From positions 248,001 to 312,000 of the forward strand of contig NZ_JACHVB010000012.1 of the NCBI RefSeq assembly GCF_014230085.1: 64,000 nucleotides of DNA, given 5' to 3'. The translations under genes were made by a program, and so were the position numbers. The notes under the pieces were generated by a model. It had not been told where the DNA came from. It searched no databases and worked only from the letters and a program-made list of their open reading frames with translations. This DNA is from Ruficoccus amylovorans (GTDB lineage: Bacteria > Verrucomicrobiota > Verrucomicrobiia > Opitutales > Cerasicoccaceae). This document shows, in pieces, positions 61,861-64,000 of the stretch (positions are counted from its first letter, which is position 1; every line of letters starts with the position of its first letter).

Positions 61861-62509
61861 CGAGGGTGCGGACGAATTCCGCGCGGTCGGCGTGCTTGAA
61901 GAACGCGGTCCCGGCGACAAAGGTGTCGGCTCCGGCGTCGCGGCAGCGCAAGCCGGTTTCGAGGTTAACGCCGCCGTCCACCTCGATGCGCCACTGGTAG
62001 CCGTGCTGTTCGCGCCAGTGGGCGACCTTTTCGATCTTGGGCAGGACATCCTCGCGGAAGGACTGCCCGCCAAAGCCGGGCTGGACGGTCATCAACAAAA
62101 CAAGGTCCACGGCTTCCAGGTAGGGCTCCAGCATTTCCACCGGGGTTCCGGGGTTGATGCAGATGCCGCAGGTCGCCCCTTGCGCACGGATCTGGCGCAG
62201 GGTTTCGGCCTTCGGGTAGTCGGGCTCGGCGTGGATGGTCACGTTCTGGGCTCCGGCCTTGATGAAGGCGTCAATGTAAAGGTGGGGGTTGTCCAGCATG
62301 AGGTGGACATCGAAAAACAGTTCGCTGCCCCCGCGCAGGTCGGCCACGGTCTGGGGGCCGAAGCTGAGGTTCGGGACGAAGTGCCCGTCCATGATGTCGA
62401 TGTGGACCCAGAAGACGCCGTCGGTCTGCTCGGCCTGGGCGAGGCTGTCGGCCAGACGGGCATGATTACCGGCGAGGATGGAGGGGGCGACGATGGGACG
62501 GTGGGACAT
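61835..62509 (-). CDS. rpe: Ribulose-phosphate 3-epimerase
   Basis: 224 residues, standard TIM barrel. Rpe interconverts ribulose-5-P and xylulose-5-P in the pentose phosphate pathway. Phrases are IVAPSILAGNHARLADSLAQ, VHIDIMDGHFVPNLSFGP (metal His and Asp), LFFDVHLMLDNPHLYID, LLMTVQPGFGGQSF and EVDGGVNLETGLRCRDAGAD. The last residues (EGAPGETR) are encoded by a hairpin-forming repeat. It is co-directional with lptE upstream (gap 14 bp). Confidence 0.96.
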   Translation of the reverse strand: MSHRPIVAPSILAGNHARLADSLAQAEQTDGVFWVHIDIMDGHFVPNLSFGPQTVADLRGGSELFFDVHLMLDNPHLYIDAFIKAGAQNVTIHAEPDYPKAETLRQIRAQGATCGICINPGTPVEMLEPYLEAVDLVLLMTVQPGFGGQSFREDVLPKIEKVAHWREQHGYQWRIEVDGGVNLETGLRCRDAGADTFVAGTAFFKHADRAEFVRTLEGAPGETR

Positions 62510-62523
62510 GGGCTGGGATTCCT

Positions 62524-63045
62524 TTACCAGGTGCTGACTACGGCGTTGGAGATCTTCTGAGCCATGGTGCGGGTCAGCACCGGCAGGGCCTGGTACTCGG
62601 CGATCTGGAAGCCGCCCTGGACGAAAGCCTGCTGCTCGGCCCAGATCTCACGGCTGTTCATCAGGATCTCGCCGGTGCGGTTGTTCTTGAGCGTGACGAT
62701 GCACTGCATGCGCAGCATGTAGGACTGGGCCAGGCCGGTGTCCTGCTTTTGCGTGGCACCGACGGTGCGCTCGTAGTTGGCGATGAGAATTTCCAGGGTG
62801 GCGTCGGCCGAGGCGTTTTCGACGATCTTGAGGTTACTGTGGCCTTGCAGGTCGGTGATCGTCTGGTCGGTCAGGGTGGCTCCGGCCTGGGGGGCGAAGG
62901 AGCCGTTCTTGACCGGGGCGACGTAGAGCGTGCGGAAGGGCAGCTCCCCGGGAGGGCCGAGCCGGTAGTGCGAGCAGGCCCCGAAGACGAGGGCGAGCGC
63001 GACCAGCGCGAACCAGGAAAGACGGAGTCGGGCAGGGCGGAACAT
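62524..63045 (-). CDS. lptE: LPS-assembly lipoprotein LptE-like
   Basis: 173 residues. The N-terminal hydrophobic stretch (FALVALALVFGAC) carries the lipobox FGAC. The phrase SHYRLGPPGELPFRTLYVAP, with TLTDQTITDLQGHSNLKIVE and ILIANYERTVGATQKQDTGL, fits the LptE family (plug of the LptD outer-membrane translocon). It lies between the bamD-like gene and rpe with tiny gaps, so the three are likely one operon. The identification is by pattern; LptE sequences are variable. Confidence 0.72.
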   Translation of the reverse strand: MFRPARLRLSWFALVALALVFGACSHYRLGPPGELPFRTLYVAPVKNGSFAPQAGATLTDQTITDLQGHSNLKIVENASADATLEILIANYERTVGATQKQDTGLAQSYMLRMQCIVTLKNNRTGEILMNSREIWAEQQAFVQGGFQIAEYQALPVLTRTMAQKISNAVVSTW

Positions 63046-63048
63046 GAC

Positions 63049-64000
63049 TTACTGGGCTCCGGCGGGCAGGTTCTGGTTTTCGGCGGCTTCGGTCTGCTCC
63101 TTGTCCACGGCTTCCTGCTGGGGGGTGTTCGGGCCGGGGAGCTGGACGGGGAAGAGGTTGTCCACCCCGAACTCGGGGCCGATGAGCGGATCGGCGGGCC
63201 ACATGCCCTCGTACGGCTCCATGATCGGATCGTCGAGATAGGGATCCATGAGAGGAGCGCCGACACCCATGTAGTCCTCGGTGGTGCCAGTGGCCGGGTC
63301 GTAGATCTCGGCGGCTTCGGCTCCGGGGGTGGTCAGGAAGTCTTCGGTCTGTTCGATCTGGAAGCCTTCGTCCTCAAGCATGTCGATCTCGCTCTGCTCG
63401 TCGTACTGGCGGTCGCTCGGCTCCTTGTAGCGGCCAAAGACCCAGTCGTAGGGGGTCATGGGAGGCTTTTCGCCGGACTTGATCTCGATGATCAGCTCGC
63501 GGGCCTTGCGGGCGCTGGGAGAATCGGGGGCGACGGTGATGGCCTCGTTGAGGAAGATCAGGGCGGCGCGGGGGTTGTTGCGGTATTCCCAGTAAAAGGT
63601 GCCCATGTCGTAGCGGTTGGCGGCGAGGGTTTCCTCCATGTAGTAGAGGCCGGCTTCAGCCTCGGAGACGCTGGTTGAGTCTGGAAAGAGGATGAGGAAG
63701 TCCTTGTAGTAGGAAATCGACTGGCGGGTGGCTCCCTGGTCGTACTGGGGGCCCTGGACGAGGGCGCCGTAGGTCTGGGCGAGGCTGAGGTAAGCGTCGG
63801 AGGTGATGAAGCTGTCCGGGTAGTTGTTGATCAGGCGGTCGAGCGCGTCGATGGCCTCCTCGGGCTTGTCGTTGTCGTTGGCGACCATAGCGAGGTTCAT
63901 GAGGGCCATGGGGGCGTAGTCGCTGTACGGGGCGCTCTGGACAACTTCCTCGTAGGCTTTGGTGGACATGTCGGCATTGTAGAAGCCGGGGAAAAGCCCC
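63049..64000 (-). CDS. bamD: BamD-like outer membrane assembly lipoprotein, 5' end missing
   Basis: At least 317 residues are visible; the frame is open to the right edge (GLFPGFYNAD before the first Met). TPR-type helical repeats (YEEVVQSAPYSDYAPMALMN, EAIDALDRLINNYPDSFITS, RQSISYYKDFLILFPDSTSV) agree with YfiO/BamD, which links BamA to the other subunits. A long acidic/proline-rich C-terminal part follows (about 200-306), longer than in E. coli. The signal peptide must lie outside the window. It ends 3 bp before lptE. Confidence 0.78.
   Translation of the reverse strand, partial: GLFPGFYNADMSTKAYEEVVQSAPYSDYAPMALMNLAMVANDNDKPEEAIDALDRLINNYPDSFITSDAYLSLAQTYGALVQGPQYDQGATRQSISYYKDFLILFPDSTSVSEAEAGLYYMEETLAANRYDMGTFYWEYRNNPRAALIFLNEAITVAPDSPSARKARELIIEIKSGEKPPMTPYDWVFGRYKEPSDRQYDEQSEIDMLEDEGFQIEQTEDFLTTPGAEAAEIYDPATGTTEDYMGVGAPLMDPYLDDPIMEPYEGMWPADPLIGPEFGVDNLFPVQLPGPNTPQQEAVDKEQTEAAENQNLPAGAQ

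Overview
The window is a GC-rich bacterial chromosome segment. Gene content and style (a degenerate kinase-PEGA-SUMF1 fusion, DUF1573 proteins, LamG/Calx-beta surface proteins ending in a calcium-loop-like tail, a SufT/SufD/SufB/SufC cluster, SD-poor leaders) point to Verrucomicrobiota, probably an Opitutae-like lineage. This is an inference from protein character, since no rRNA is present. Most genes are on the minus strand.

Layout. 1-10126 (minus) is the packaging and head module of a Mu-like prophage: winged-helix-like protein, putative small terminase, large terminase, DUF935 portal, Mu gpI-like protease, decoration-like protein, major capsid, gp36/DUF1320-like protein, a LamG tail-fibre-like protein, a small membrane protein and a lipoprotein running off the left edge. 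No transposase, integrase or repressor lies in the window. 10362-20572 holds a secreted LamG/Calx-beta protein, CorA, a giant pseudokinase-PEGA-SUMF1 membrane protein, a cysteine-free FmdB-like protein and a MASE1 hybrid histidine kinase. 20710-25069 is translation-related (def, gatB, gatA, gatC). 25171-28660 has two divergent transporters (SLC13/ArsB-like and BCCT). 28921-33419 is rpmI-rplT-pheS-pheT. 33523-37966 has an endonuclease/phosphatase-fold enzyme, an esterase, ClpP and two related Ig-like proteins. 38215-44563 is an iron-sulfur operon (Fur-like regulator, sufC, sufB, sufD, sufT) interrupted by an alcohol dehydrogenase and a four-helix-bundle (23S IVS-type) protein. 45006-51344 has queF and a 2-oxoglutarate dehydrogenase cluster (sucA, PTP-like, sucB, lpd). 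51424-64000 has a SUI1 factor, tatA, rpoD-dnaG, TPR and DUF362 proteins, rpe, lptE and a bamD fragment.

The most unusual feature is the intergenic DNA. Many gaps are filled by small AT-rich elements made of inverted arms of degenerate 7-9 nt words. There are three word families (TTTGAGAG, AAATGGCT, CACAAAGA), and one arm usually ends 3-20 nt from the next gene's ATG. In the suf operon a four-helix-bundle ORF sits exactly between two such arms, which recalls the architecture of 23S rRNA intervening sequences. A separate family of three-hairpin elements abuts the stop codons of gatC, sufT, the SUI1 gene and rpe, with compensatory stem changes between copies. A third pair of inverted-repeat elements abuts the stop codons of gatB and pheT.

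Other notable points are a DnaG primase in which all four zinc ligands are replaced at exact register, a Fur-like regulator without the CxxC zinc site facing three GAATNATT boxes, and a 28-codon membrane micro-ORF with its own terminator.
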